Below are positions 1-7,747 of a stretch of 22,833 nt of DNA, piece by piece. Every line of letters begins with the position of its first letter. Within the stretch, counting starts at the first letter, position 1. The position numbers and the translations under genes are program-made. The notes under the pieces are model-generated. The model saw only the letters and a program-made list of their open reading frames with translations. It made no database searches and was not told the origin of the DNA. The stretch spans positions 1-22,833 of the forward strand of contig JBDRHL010000210.1 of the NCBI GenBank assembly GCA_043816955.1, in the 5' to 3' direction. This DNA comes from JBDRHL01 sp043816955 (GTDB lineage Bacteria; Planctomycetota; Phycisphaerae; Sedimentisphaerales; CAYZTY01).

Positions 1-400
1 GTCTGATTTCCTTTGCCGATACCTCTGCGATGAATGGTTATCTGAAGGATTTCCGCAAACATATTCCTGCCAATGAACACATCTTGATGGTAATGGATCG
101 TGCGGGGTGGCATCGTGCCAAGACACTTCGTATTGCCGAGAACCTGACTTTGTTGTTATTGCCAGCGTATAGTCCTGAATTAAATCCGGCGGAGTTACTT
201 TGGTGGCAGATGCGGGATAAGTATCTTTCGAATCAAGTTTTCGATACAGCCGATCAGTTAGACAAGGACGTTGGTAAGGCTTGGTGTGCTGTTACTTGCC
301 AGCCAGAAACCATCCGTTCTTTATGCCTTTTTCCTTGGATTGAATCGGCAATCAATAACTAAAATTGGTATGACTCAATACATAAAACCAGATCTCGATT
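1..400 (+). mobile_element. Right-hand part of an IS630-type insertion sequence
   Basis: The element is inferred from the transposase fragment. Its right terminal inverted repeat should lie shortly after the stop codon at 362, in the AT-rich stretch before about 400, but without the left end it cannot be matched. The right boundary given is therefore approximate. IS630 elements normally insert at and duplicate a TA dinucleotide, and several TA steps occur here. Confidence 0.55.
3..362 (+). CDS. IS630-family transposase, C-terminal part (partial at window edge)
   Basis: This is the C-terminal part of a DDE transposase. The open frame runs in from the window edge (Leu-Ile-Ser-Phe-Ala-Asp precede the first Met at 30), so the start lies outside. 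Two family hallmarks are visible: 'VMDRAGWH', carrying the second catalytic Asp, and 'SPELNPAELLWW', carrying the catalytic Glu. Both are typical of the IS630/Tc1-mariner superfamily. The C-terminus ends normally at a TAA after 'ESAINN', so this end is not truncated. Whether the element is complete cannot be judged because its left half is missing. It is unrelated in function to carB downstream. Confidence 0.85.
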   Translation: MISFADTSAMNGYLKDFRKHIPANEHILMVMDRAGWHRAKTLRIAENLTLLLLPAYSPELNPAELLWWQMRDKYLSNQVFDTADQLDKDVGKAWCAVTCQPETIRSLCLFPWIESAINN

Positions 401-681
401 TGGTTAAGCCATGAGTGTATATCGGCGTAAAGGGAAATACTATCCGCTCTTCGGGCAAACTCAAAAATGCCTTATGCTTATTCCCAGCATGGCGATATAA
501 AAGTTTCGGCTTCGGCCAGACTGGATTATCCAGCTTGTCCACATCAGCTTTCATGTCGCACGTACAACCAAATTACAACCAAAAACCAAATAGTGTGCAA
601 AATCGCAAAAATGATGAATCCATAAGATCTGTAATATCAAAGACTTAAAAAATTCTCAAAAAACGCAACCATTTTATGTAT
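363..681. other. Non-coding stretch between IS fragment and carB promoter
   Basis: I see no convincing gene here. A 77-codon open frame starting at a GTG (415) has no ribosome-binding site, no recognisable family and a low-complexity Asn/Gln/Ser-rich end, so I treat it as chance. The stretch presumably holds the IS right end and old flanking sequence. carA, which often precedes carB in bacterial operons, is absent. Confidence 0.5.
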
Positions 682-710
682 TTGACAGCCGCTCATTTTT
701 CCAGTTTAAT
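682..710 (+). promoter_or_regulatory. Sigma-70-like promoter of carB
   Basis: A perfect -35 box TTGACA (682-687) is followed after exactly 17 bases by TTTAAT (705-710), one mismatch from the consensus -10. Transcription would start near 717, giving a leader of about 47 bases before the carB ATG. There is room for the SD sequence but not for a large riboswitch. Confidence 0.7.
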
Positions 711-763
711 CCCTCCAATTTGCAGATTTGGACGCAAGAGGTAATATTGTCAGGAGGATAAGT

Positions 764-3700
764 ATGCCCAGACGCGACGATATTCACAAAGTGATGATTA
801 TTGGCTCAGGTCCTATTATCATCGGTCAGGCATGTGAGTTCGATTATTCCGGCACACAGGCCTGTAAGGCACTTCGGAAGCTGGGTTATCAGATAATCCT
901 GGTCAATTCAAATCCAGCCACGATTATGACTGATCCGGGGATGGCAGATGTGACCTATATTGAGCCTCTGAATCTGGAAACAATGACTAAAATCATCGAA
1001 AAGGAGCGACCTGACGCCCTTTTGCCGAATCTGGGCGGCCAGAGCGGGCTGAATCTGTCTTCAGAGCTGGCAAAGGCCGGCATCCTGGAGAAATACGGCG
1101 TAAAGGTCATCGGCGTACAGATTGATGCCATCAAGCGGGGCGAAGACAGGATTGAGTTCAAAAACACGATGAACAAACTGGGCATCGAGATGCCTAAGAG
1201 CGAACCGGCTTACAGTGTCGAAGAAGCGGAGAAGATTGCAAAAGACCTTGACTATCCTGTTGTGGTTCGTCCGGCTTACACTATGGGCGGAACAGGGGGC
1301 GGACTGGTCTATAACGTTGACGAACTGGGAATTGTTGCCTCAAGAGGACTGTCTGCAAGTCTGATCGGCCAGATACTTATCGAAGAGTCTGTTCTTGGAT
1401 GGGAGGAACTTGAACTTGAGGTCGTCAGGGATTCCAAGGGACAGAAAATTACGGTCTGCTTCATTGAAAATGTTGATGCTATGGGCATACATACGGGCGA
1501 TTCGTACTGCACCGCACCGATGCTGACTATCGATCAGAGGTTACAGCAAAAACTCCAGAAGCACTCATACGATATTGTCGACGCTATCGAGGTTATCGGC
1601 GGAACCAATATTCAATTTGCGCACGATCCGGAGACAGGCAGGGTAGTTGTGATAGAAATAAATCCCAGGACGTCGCGGTCCTCGGCCCTGGCGTCGAAAG
1701 CTACAGGATTTCCTATCGCGCTGGTATCCTCAATGCTTGCAGGCGGTCTTACACTCGATGAAATTCCCTACTGGCGTGACGGCACATTAGAGAAATATAC
1801 GCCATCAGGTGATTATGTCGTTGTCAAGTTCGCCCGCTGGGCTTTTGAAAAATTCAAAAACGTCCAGGACAGGCTTGGCACTCAGATGCGGGCTGTCGGG
1901 GAAGTAATGAGCATCGGCAAGACATACAAAGAAGCCTTTCAAAAAGCGATTCGTTCACTCGAAAACGGCAGATATGGTCTGGGGTTTGCAAAGAACTTCA
2001 ACAAGCTTTCACTTGATGCGCTGGTGCAACTGGCAAGTACGCCGACCAGCGAGCGTCAGTGGATCATGTATGAAGCTTTGCGCAAAGGCGCCTCAATCGA
2101 TGTCCTGCACCAAAAAACGCACATTAAGAAATGGTTCATTGAGCAGATGGCTGAGCTTGTCGCCCTGGAAGAAAAGCTGCTTCGATACAAAGGAAAACCA
2201 CTGCCTGATGATCTTCTGGCAGAAGCTAAAAAAGACGGGTTCGCGGATCGTTATCTCGCTCAGATTCTGGGAACGTCCGAAGAAAAAATTTACAGGCAGA
2301 GAAGGAGGCTTGGAGTTGTCGAGGGATGGGAGCCGGTACTTGTAAGCGGTGTGAAAGATGCTGCATATTATTTCTCAACTTACAATGCTCAGGATAAGGT
2401 TCAAACAACAACCCGGAATCGCAAAGTCATGGTTCTGGGGGGAGGGCCCAACCGGATAGGCCAGGGAATCGAATTTGATTATTGTTGTGTTCACGCCGCC
2501 TTTGCTTTACGGGATGAAGGCTTTGAAACCATTATGGTGAACTGCAACCCTGAGACGGTTTCGACTGATTATGACACTTCTGACAGGTTATACTTTGAAC
2601 CATTAACGGTGGAAGATGTTTTGAGTATTTATGAGAAGGAAAAGCCGCTAGGGATTATTGTCCAGTTTGGCGGGCAAACACCGCTGAATATAGCCAGGGA
2701 ACTTGAAGAAGCCGGCGCCAGAATAATCGGTACGACACCGGAGATAATAGACCTGGCCGAAGACCGCGACCGGTTTCGGGCAAAGATGGAAAAGCTCGGT
2801 ATCCCTATGCCCGAATCCGGAATGGCCAGCAATCTTGAAGAGGCCCTGAAGGTTGCCAGGCGGATCGGATATCCTTTGATGGTAAGGCCTTCTTACGTCC
2901 TCGGCGGACGGGGGATGGAGGTTGTCCACGACGAGCAGGAACTGCGTGAGTACGTAGACGCTGCTGTAGCAGTAACACCGGAACGGCCTATCCTGATAGA
3001 TAAATTCCTCGTAAACGCCATTGAGGCTGAAGCTGATGCTATCGCTGACGGAACAGACGCGTTTGTTCCTGCGGTTATGGAGCACATTGAACTTGCCGGT
3101 ATACATTCGGGAGACTCGGCATGTGTCATTCCATCTGTGTCGATTCCACAAAAGCATCTTGATACTATCTGCCGGTACACCAAAAAAATAGCCGTTGAAC
3201 TGAATGTTGTCGGCCTGATGAATATTCAGTATGCGATAGCCGATGATACGGTTTATGTGCTTGAAGCGAATCCGCGTGCGTCAAGAACGGTTCCGCTGGT
3301 CTCGAAGGTGTGCGGCATTTCGATGGCACGGGCTGCAACGCAGATCATGCTTGGAAAGAAACTTTCCGAACTGGGTTTGAAGGAAAAAAAGATACCTCAT
3401 TTTGGTGTGAAAGAAGCGGTCTTTCCTTTTAATATGTTCCCGGAGGTTGACCCTGTTCTCGGACCCGAAATGCGATCTACAGGTGAAGTATTGGGGCTGG
3501 CGGATTCATACGGGCTGGCGTTTTTCAAGGCCCAGGAAGCTACTCAGCAGCCGCTGCCGTCAAAGGGTACGGTCCTGATAACTGTGGCTGATTCTGACAA
3601 GGATTTCATCGTTGATACCGCCGGGAAGTTCATTAAATGCGGCTTTGGTATCATGGCAACGAAAGGAACTTATGAGTATTTGGCAGCAAAAGGCATACAG

Positions 3701-3967
3701 ACGCAGCGGGTTCTTAAGGTATATGAAGGCAGACCGAATATTGTCGATGCGATCAAAAACCGGCAGATACAACTGATTATAAATACTCCGGTGGGCAAGC
3801 AAAGCCAGCACGACGATTCCTACATCAGAAAAGCCGCTATCAAGTATAAGATACCTTACATTACGACGACAACCGCTGCTGCTGCCACTGTGAACGGCAT
3901 TGCAGCCAGTCAGAATTCACAAACCTCTGTAAGGTCCCTGCAGAGCTACCATGCCGGAATCAAATAA
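764..3967 (+). CDS. carB: Carbamoyl-phosphate synthase large subunit
   Basis: CarB makes carbamoyl phosphate from bicarbonate, ammonia (delivered by the CarA glutaminase) and two ATP, for pyrimidine and arginine synthesis in the cytoplasm. The 1067-residue length is normal for the family. The two homologous synthetase halves are evident: 'GSGPIIIGQ' near residue 15 opens the first ATP-grasp half and 'GGGPNRIGQG' near residue 555 opens the second. A linker/oligomerisation region lies between them at about 400-550. From about residue 934 comes the MGS-like allosteric domain ('GTVLITVADSDKDF'). The ATG at 764 was chosen over an in-frame TTG at 728 because AGGAGG (752-757) sits six bases upstream of it and the protein then begins as CarB usually does. 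carA is not adjacent, so the partner must be encoded elsewhere. Confidence 0.97.
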   Translation: MPRRDDIHKVMIIGSGPIIIGQACEFDYSGTQACKALRKLGYQIILVNSNPATIMTDPGMADVTYIEPLNLETMTKIIEKERPDALLPNLGGQSGLNLSSELAKAGILEKYGVKVIGVQIDAIKRGEDRIEFKNTMNKLGIEMPKSEPAYSVEEAEKIAKDLDYPVVVRPAYTMGGTGGGLVYNVDELGIVASRGLSASLIGQILIEESVLGWEELELEVVRDSKGQKITVCFIENVDAMGIHTGDSYCTAPMLTIDQRLQQKLQKHSYDIVDAIEVIGGTNIQFAHDPETGRVVVIEINPRTSRSSALASKATGFPIALVSSMLAGGLTLDEIPYWRDGTLEKYTPSGDYVVVKFARWAFEKFKNVQDRLGTQMRAVGEVMSIGKTYKEAFQKAIRSLENGRYGLGFAKNFNKLSLDALVQLASTPTSERQWIMYEALRKGASIDVLHQKTHIKKWFIEQMAELVALEEKLLRYKGKPLPDDLLAEAKKDGFADRYLAQILGTSEEKIYRQRRRLGVVEGWEPVLVSGVKDAAYYFSTYNAQDKVQTTTRNRKVMVLGGGPNRIGQGIEFDYCCVHAAFALRDEGFETIMVNCNPETVSTDYDTSDRLYFEPLTVEDVLSIYEKEKPLGIIVQFGGQTPLNIARELEEAGARIIGTTPEIIDLAEDRDRFRAKMEKLGIPMPESGMASNLEEALKVARRIGYPLMVRPSYVLGGRGMEVVHDEQELREYVDAAVAVTPERPILIDKFLVNAIEAEADAIADGTDAFVPAVMEHIELAGIHSGDSACVIPSVSIPQKHLDTICRYTKKIAVELNVVGLMNIQYAIADDTVYVLEANPRASRTVPLVSKVCGISMARAATQIMLGKKLSELGLKEKKIPHFGVKEAVFPFNMFPEVDPVLGPEMRSTGEVLGLADSYGLAFFKAQEATQQPLPSKGTVLITVADSDKDFIVDTAGKFIKCGFGIMATKGTYEYLAAKGIQTQRVLKVYEGRPNIVDAIKNRQIQLIINTPVGKQSQHDDSYIRKAAIKYKIPYITTTTAAAATVNGIAASQNSQTSVRSLQSYHAGIK

Positions 3968-3976
3968 GGCAGGATT

Positions 3977-4534
3977 TCACCTTGAAGCTGCGTTCCTGTT
4001 TTGGGATTCTATTGTTTCTCCGGCCCACAGACCTAATCGATTTTCTTTTGCCCGTTTCTCTAAATAATCGAATTGCTTCATAAACTGGAACGGCTCGTAT
4101 ATATAGTTAAAAGCGAAACCTTCTTTGATGAGTTTAGCGTTGATTAAAGTGCCATCTTCCAAAAAGACATATCTAAGAAGCCTGGCGTATTTATCTCTAT
4201 TCGATTGCATTGGATCCGGGATTAAATAGACCGATCGCTTTTCCATAAGCTGCTTAGCATACCTGGCAGCTTCCGGGCCAAAGTAATCTTCCCGAGAACT
4301 GTAAGAATTTGCTATCTCAGGAGTATCTATTCCAGTCAGCCTTACAGTTTCAATTTCTCCTCCAATATCGACTTTGATAGTGTCACCATCAATCACTTTT
4401 ACAACTCGATAAAGAGTCGGGTATTGTTTAATAAACGATGACTTGTGAGGGGAAAAATACCCAATAAGAAATGCGATTAAGGTAGTCAGCAATAGAAGAA
4501 AAATTCTATTTAATTTTAATTTGTTCAGGGTCAT
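3977..4534 (-). CDS. Membrane-anchored thermonuclease (SNase)-like protein
   Basis: This resembles staphylococcal-type thermonuclease, a Ca-dependent phosphodiesterase that cuts DNA and RNA. A single hydrophobic segment at residues 10-27 should act as an uncleaved anchor or signal, placing the nuclease domain (about 40-172) outside the cytoplasmic membrane. The SNase signature is intact: 'VIDGDT' (Asp49, Asp51), Arg65, 'GIDTPE' (70-73) and the later Arg in 'DKYARLLRYV'. The domain ends with the usual 'GLWAGE'. I chose the ATG at 4534 because GGAG (4545-4548) lies ten bases upstream; the TTG at 4543 would be too close to it. The start overlaps the end of the upstream OB-fold gene by 29 bases, so the two are probably translationally coupled. 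A role in scavenging nucleic acid is inference. Confidence 0.88.
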   Translation of the reverse strand: MTLNKLKLNRIFLLLLTTLIAFLIGYFSPHKSSFIKQYPTLYRVVKVIDGDTIKVDIGGEIETVRLTGIDTPEIANSYSSREDYFGPEAARYAKQLMEKRSVYLIPDPMQSNRDKYARLLRYVFLEDGTLINAKLIKEGFAFNYIYEPFQFMKQFDYLEKRAKENRLGLWAGETIESQNRNAASR

Positions 4535-4973
4535 TGAGAACAATCTCCGCCCACCCGCGATAGGTCTTTACTAAGCCGGTGATTTCCACGTTTTTTCCTT
4601 CGTATTGGTTTGGATTAGAAAATTTATATGCGTTTGAACTGAAAATTACAGAACCAAACGGACAGGTTTTATAATCGGAACAGAAATTTATAAATATATT
4701 ACCTTTTTGCGAGGTAAAAACATGGTCAACTCTGCCTGCCACGCAGGCATATTCTCCCACGTGCTGCGGCGCTTCAGTGTAATTGATGCGTATGGCAGGT
4801 TCTTGCAGCGGTTCTGCTGTTCTAGGTCGTTGTTGTGGTGTTAATTTCCTGTCGCTTCCGCTCTGCGGCCTGATTGATGCTGGTCTGTTTGACAGCCACA
4901 TCGATCCAGCAATTATGAATGCTGCAACGATAATAGCTATAGGTATGTTGTTTTTCTCAAAAAAATCCTTCAT
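4506..4973 (-). CDS. Membrane-anchored OB-fold nucleic-acid-binding-like protein
   Basis: This 155-residue protein has an N-terminal hydrophobic segment (about 9-27), a Pro/Arg/Gln-rich linker (about 30-60) and a C-terminal domain (about 70-155). That domain reads as an OB-fold of the tRNA_anti-like kind: 'VGEYACVAGRVDHVF', 'NIFINF', 'GKNVEITGLVKTYRGWAEIVLNDPEQI'. Cysteines sit at 77, 98 and 104 in a domain expected outside the membrane. GAGGG (4980-4984) precedes the ATG by six bases. It is the first gene of a two-gene unit with the thermonuclease, and small OB-fold domains often accompany exported SNase-like nucleases. Nucleic-acid binding is inferred from the fold and partner only. Confidence 0.7.
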   Translation of the reverse strand: MKDFFEKNNIPIAIIVAAFIIAGSMWLSNRPASIRPQSGSDRKLTPQQRPRTAEPLQEPAIRINYTEAPQHVGEYACVAGRVDHVFTSQKGNIFINFCSDYKTCPFGSVIFSSNAYKFSNPNQYEGKNVEITGLVKTYRGWAEIVLNDPEQIKIK

Positions 4974-4987
4974 GAAAATCCCTCTAA

Positions 4988-5017
4988 TTAATCCTCCCCG
5001 AAATCTGAGGACACCAT
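4988..5017 (-). CDS. Possible 9-codon leader ORF before the OB-fold gene
   Basis: In the 5' leader of the OB-fold gene, AGGGAG is followed after about seven bases by an ATG that opens a nine-residue reading frame (MVSSDFGED) ending in TAA, fifteen bases before the gene's own start. The good ribosome-binding site suggests it could be translated. The peptide has no regulatory codon bias that I can see, so a chance occurrence is quite possible. Confidence 0.2.
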   Translation of the reverse strand: MVSSDFGED

Positions 5018-5071
5018 ATTAATTCTCCCTATTAAGCGAATGACTACCCAACTAAGCTTTTCAATGTCACG

Positions 5072-5100
5072 ATAATACCAAAATCACCCTTGAATTACAA
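5072..5100 (-). promoter_or_regulatory. Probable promoter of the OB-fold/thermonuclease pair
   Basis: Read on the minus strand, TTGTAA (5095-5100) and TATTAT (5072-5077) are separated by exactly 17 bases. They match the -35 consensus at 4 of 6 positions and the -10 at 5 of 6. This would give a leader of roughly 90 bases before the ATG at 4973. Confidence 0.5.
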
Positions 5101-5161
5101 TAATCTAAAGTATTCTTTACAAACCCTATTGCCAAAACCACCGGGAATCAGGTTATTTGGG

Positions 5162-5171
5162 CCCCCCCCCC
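5162..5171. repeat. Homopolymeric tract of ten C (intergenic)
   Basis: Ten consecutive C follow GGG, the only long homopolymer of this kind in the window. It is flanked by a small hairpin (ATCGCA-AGTAG-TGCGAT). It lies upstream of the OB-fold promoter and downstream of the SDR stop. Such tracts slip during replication and are also prone to sequencing error. Confidence 0.8.
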
Positions 5172-5245
5172 ATCGCAAGTAGTGCGATACTTTAATATTG
5201 GAAATCCGGGTTAGTATAATTTTGAGTTTTAAGATAGAGGCTTGG

Positions 5246-6070
5246 CTACCTTGGCGTTGCGTCGGGCAGGCCGCCGTCGACAGGAATTGTTATGCCTGTG
5301 GTCGGGGTTTGACGCGTAATGAAGAACAATACCGCATTGGCAACATGTTGGCCTGTTACCGCTGCTTTCAGCAGGTTTCGGCAGCGATAGTACTCGTGAA
5401 GTCCTTTCTCGTCCAGGCCCCTGGCCTTCATACGATCTGCGCCTATTTCCTCCCACAATCCGGATTTGTATTTTCCTTCCGAGAATACGGCGTCCGGTGC
5501 GACCATATTCACCCGGATATTATGCTCCGCAAATTCAAGGCTTGCGATCCTGCCGAGCTGATGACACGCAGCTTTTGTCGCGCTGTAAGCACCAAAGCCT
5601 GCGCTTGGCGACGGCACATTTTTTGTTGACATAATCACGATGTCCCCGCCTGTTCCCTGGGTTATGAGCCGTCGGCCTGCTTCGGCAAGCACAATAAGCG
5701 TTCCTTCTACATTAACTTTTTCGAGCCTGCGAAAAGCATTAATATCCATATCGACAATTTTTGATACCATCGCGATGCCCGCGTTATGTACAAGAATATC
5801 AATCCTGCTGAACTTTTTAAAAACTGCGTCAAACCCCTTTTTAACCGAATCAGGGTCGGTAACATCAATCGCGATTCCAATCGATTTGCCCGGTGCTATC
5901 GCATCGATATCTTTTGCGAAGCTGTTTAACTTCTCACCCGGCAAATCCGATGCGGCAACCATACAGCCGTTTTTCAATAGCTCCCGACATATCGCGTAAC
6001 CTATAGCCCCTGCCGCCCCGGTTACCAGAGTCGCTTTACCTTGTAATACCTGTGATTTGTCATTCAGCAT
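5246..6070 (-). CDS. SDR-family NAD(P)-dependent oxidoreductase
   Basis: This is a classical short-chain dehydrogenase/reductase of 274 residues. The Rossmann nucleotide-binding motif 'TGAAGAIG' is at 17-24, 'NAG' at 96-98, and the catalytic residues are Ser148, Tyr162 and Lys166 ('YSATK'). The C-terminal 'PVDGGLPDA' is typical of sugar and polyol dehydrogenases in the family. An acidic residue after beta-2 ('ASDLPG', Asp42) favours NAD over NADP. It is the last gene of the minus-strand operon; its ATG follows the epimerase-like stop by one base, implying coupled translation. Its likely role is oxidation or reduction of a sugar-derived alcohol or ketone in the pathway of this locus. The substrate cannot be read from sequence. 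Confidence 0.9.
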   Translation of the reverse strand: MLNDKSQVLQGKATLVTGAAGAIGYAICRELLKNGCMVAASDLPGEKLNSFAKDIDAIAPGKSIGIAIDVTDPDSVKKGFDAVFKKFSRIDILVHNAGIAMVSKIVDMDINAFRRLEKVNVEGTLIVLAEAGRRLITQGTGGDIVIMSTKNVPSPSAGFGAYSATKAACHQLGRIASLEFAEHNIRVNMVAPDAVFSEGKYKSGLWEEIGADRMKARGLDEKGLHEYYRCRNLLKAAVTGQHVANAVLFFITRQTPTTGITIPVDGGLPDATPR

Positions 6071-6071
6071 T

Positions 6072-6782
6072 TTATTTGCCCTGCTTTATTGCCTGGAGCA
6101 TGAATTTTGCGTTCTCTGCCGGGTTCCTGCCGTCAAAAACAGCGCTGCCCGTTACAATAATATCAACACCAAGCGACGATATTTCCCTGATATTTTCCTT
6201 TTTGATTCCACCGTCGATTCCGACGAGAATATCTCTGCCGGTGTTGCTGATCATCTTCTTGAGTTCTTCCAGTCTGCATCTTGTCCCGTCAATGAATTTC
6301 TGTCTGCCAAAGCCCGGATTAACCGCCAATAGAAAAATCATATCAACGTCACCCAGAACCGGGCGGATAAATTCCAAAGGTGTGCCTGGGTTAATCGCCA
6401 GCCCGCGGGCGATGCCTCGTTTGGCGTTGTTGACATTTTCCATTTCGCCGATCAACTGCAGCGAGCGATGCAGATGTGAATTCCGCTCGGGGTGAACGGT
6501 TATCATATCTGCCCCTGCCTTTGCAAATGCTTCGATTTTGCCAAGAGGCTCATCTATCATAAGATGCACGTCCTTAAGCATGGAAGTTCTGACAGCCTTT
6601 ATAAATGGTGCGCCAAACGTCATAGCAGGGCAGAAACAACCATCCATAACATCAAAATGCAGCAGTTTCACGCCGGCTTTTTCGATACATTCCAGCTGCG
6701 ACGCCAGATTCATCATATCAGCGGTAACAATGCCGACGCTTACCGCAGGCGTGCAGTTTTTCAGCTCATCGAGAATAACCAT
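6072..6782 (-). CDS. Ribulose-phosphate 3-epimerase family protein
   Basis: This is a TIM-barrel protein of the Rpe family, which interconverts the C3 configuration of ketose 5-phosphates through an enediolate with a bound divalent metal. The metal and catalytic residues are all present: His42 and Asp44 ('LHFDVMDG'), His73 ('DVHLMI') and Asp190 ('GIDGG'). Phosphate-loop features follow at 'NPGFG' (155-159) and 'DGG'. The N-terminal Ser of canonical Rpe ('PSILSAD'), which contacts substrate, is Gly here ('VGIVTAD'), and residue 50-51 'FC' replaces the usual 'FVPN' context. A phosphorylated substrate other than ribulose 5-phosphate is therefore likely, as in AlsE. It lies ten bases after the LsrF-like gene with an AAAGGGG ribosome-binding site. 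Housekeeping Rpe is possible but less likely in this operon. Confidence 0.85.
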   Translation of the reverse strand: MVILDELKNCTPAVSVGIVTADMMNLASQLECIEKAGVKLLHFDVMDGCFCPAMTFGAPFIKAVRTSMLKDVHLMIDEPLGKIEAFAKAGADMITVHPERNSHLHRSLQLIGEMENVNNAKRGIARGLAINPGTPLEFIRPVLGDVDMIFLLAVNPGFGRQKFIDGTRCRLEELKKMISNTGRDILVGIDGGIKKENIREISSLGVDIIVTGSAVFDGRNPAENAKFMLQAIKQGK

Positions 6783-6792
6783 TCGGCCCCTT

Positions 6793-7677
6793 TTACCTGC
6801 TTTTTTTCTTCAGGGTCTCGTACACATTAAGAGCATCCTTTGGTTTCATGTTTTCATGAACCACCTTGATAACCGCCTGCATCATTGCCTCAGGAGCATC
6901 AGACTGGAAGATATTTCTGCCCATATCGACGCCCGCTGCTCCCTGCTGAACAGCGTTATATGCCATCGTAAGCGCATCGGGTTCCGGCAGTTTCTTTCCG
7001 CCCGCCATAACGATAGGGACGGGGCATGAAGCTGTTACCGTTTCAAAATCCTCCGGGACATAATATGTTTTTACAAACTGGGCGCCAAGTTCGGCGCATA
7101 TTCTACATGCCAGCCGGAAATATTGCGCATCGCGCACCATGTTTTTGCCGACCGCCGTAACTGCCATTGTAGGAATGCCGTACCGCATACCCATATCGAC
7201 AAGTCTGGTCATGTTATGAACCGAGCGTGTTTCGAATTCCCCACCGATAAAGACCTGCAGCGTGATTGCCGCCACATTCATTCGAATAGCATCTTCAATA
7301 TCAACAGCTAGTTCCTCGTTTGACAGTTCTTTTAAGATGCTTGGGCCGCCGCTGCATCGCATTACGATAGGCTTTGTGATGACAGGGGGCACGGTCGTGC
7401 GCAGAATACCTCGCGTCAGCATTAACGCATCGGCATAGGGCATCAGCGGGACGATGTTCAGGTCAATGCGTTCCAGGCCGGTTGTCGGCCCCTGGAAATA
7501 GCCGTGGTCGATTGCGAGCATGACTGTTCGTCCTGTTGCGGGGTTGAATATTCGTGAGAGCCTGTTTTTCATGCCCCAGTCCAGACTGCCGGCCCCTTTC
7601 AGGAAAAAACCCGGTGTTTTCATTGGAATATCCGCATAATACTGTTTTTCTTTTTTGGCTGCATCAGCTTCCGGCAT
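6793..7677 (-). CDS. LsrF-like class I aldolase/thiolase (DeoC/FbaB superfamily)
   Basis: From memory of the E. coli sequence, this closely resembles LsrF, the 3-hydroxy-5-phosphonooxypentane-2,4-dione thiolase that moves an acetyl group to CoA and releases dihydroxyacetone phosphate. Shared stretches include 'DWGMKNRLSRIFNP', 'DHGYFQGPTTGLERID', 'GKNMVRD' and 'GASGVDMGRNIFQS' (here with Ala-Ala). Length (294) fits. The Schiff-base lysine is Lys203 in 'FVKTYY', and His58 of 'DHGYF' is kept. No other lsr gene (transporter, LsrK, LsrR, LsrG) is here, so autoinducer-2 breakdown is unlikely. A related 2,4-diketo or ketose phosphate made by the divergent operon is the better guess. It is the first gene of the minus-strand operon, with GGAAAGGAA before the ATG and its own promoter at 7716-7744. 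Confidence 0.85.
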   Translation of the reverse strand: MPEADAAKKEKQYYADIPMKTPGFFLKGAGSLDWGMKNRLSRIFNPATGRTVMLAIDHGYFQGPTTGLERIDLNIVPLMPYADALMLTRGILRTTVPPVITKPIVMRCSGGPSILKELSNEELAVDIEDAIRMNVAAITLQVFIGGEFETRSVHNMTRLVDMGMRYGIPTMAVTAVGKNMVRDAQYFRLACRICAELGAQFVKTYYVPEDFETVTASCPVPIVMAGGKKLPEPDALTMAYNAVQQGAAGVDMGRNIFQSDAPEAMMQAVIKVVHENMKPKDALNVYETLKKKSR

Positions 7678-7715
7678 ATTAGTTCCTTTCCTTTTAGTTC
7701 AGTCTGTCAGATTTA

Positions 7716-7744
7716 ATTATAAAAACAATTAAAATTATTGTACA
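7716..7744 (-). promoter_or_regulatory. Promoter of the LsrF-epimerase-SDR operon
   Basis: On the minus strand TGTACA (7739-7744, 4 of 6 to consensus) is followed after 17 bases by a perfect TATAAT (7716-7721). Transcription should start near 7709, about 30 bases before the start codon. Its -35 box lies four bases from the -35 of the divergent promoter, so the two promoters are back to back. Confidence 0.65.
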
Positions 7745-7747
7745 TCC

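Noticed and set aside
415..648. 77-codon open frame between the IS fragment and carB
   Set aside because: It starts at GTG without a ribosome-binding site, resembles no family I know and has low-complexity composition; chance is the better explanation.
2648..3157. Long antisense open frames inside carB
   Set aside because: They lie opposite a strongly conserved gene and their translations show no domain features; they mirror the codon pattern of carB.
5155..5190. Hairpin ATCGCA-AGTAG-TGCGAT as a terminator for the minus-strand SDR operon
   Set aside because: On the minus strand the stem is followed by G residues, not a T run, so it does not look like an intrinsic terminator.
7725..7741. Second inverted repeat (ACAAT-N7-ATTGT) over the minus-strand promoter
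   Set aside because: The half-sites are only five AT-rich bases and have the opposite orientation to the clear operator at 7759, so it is probably chance.
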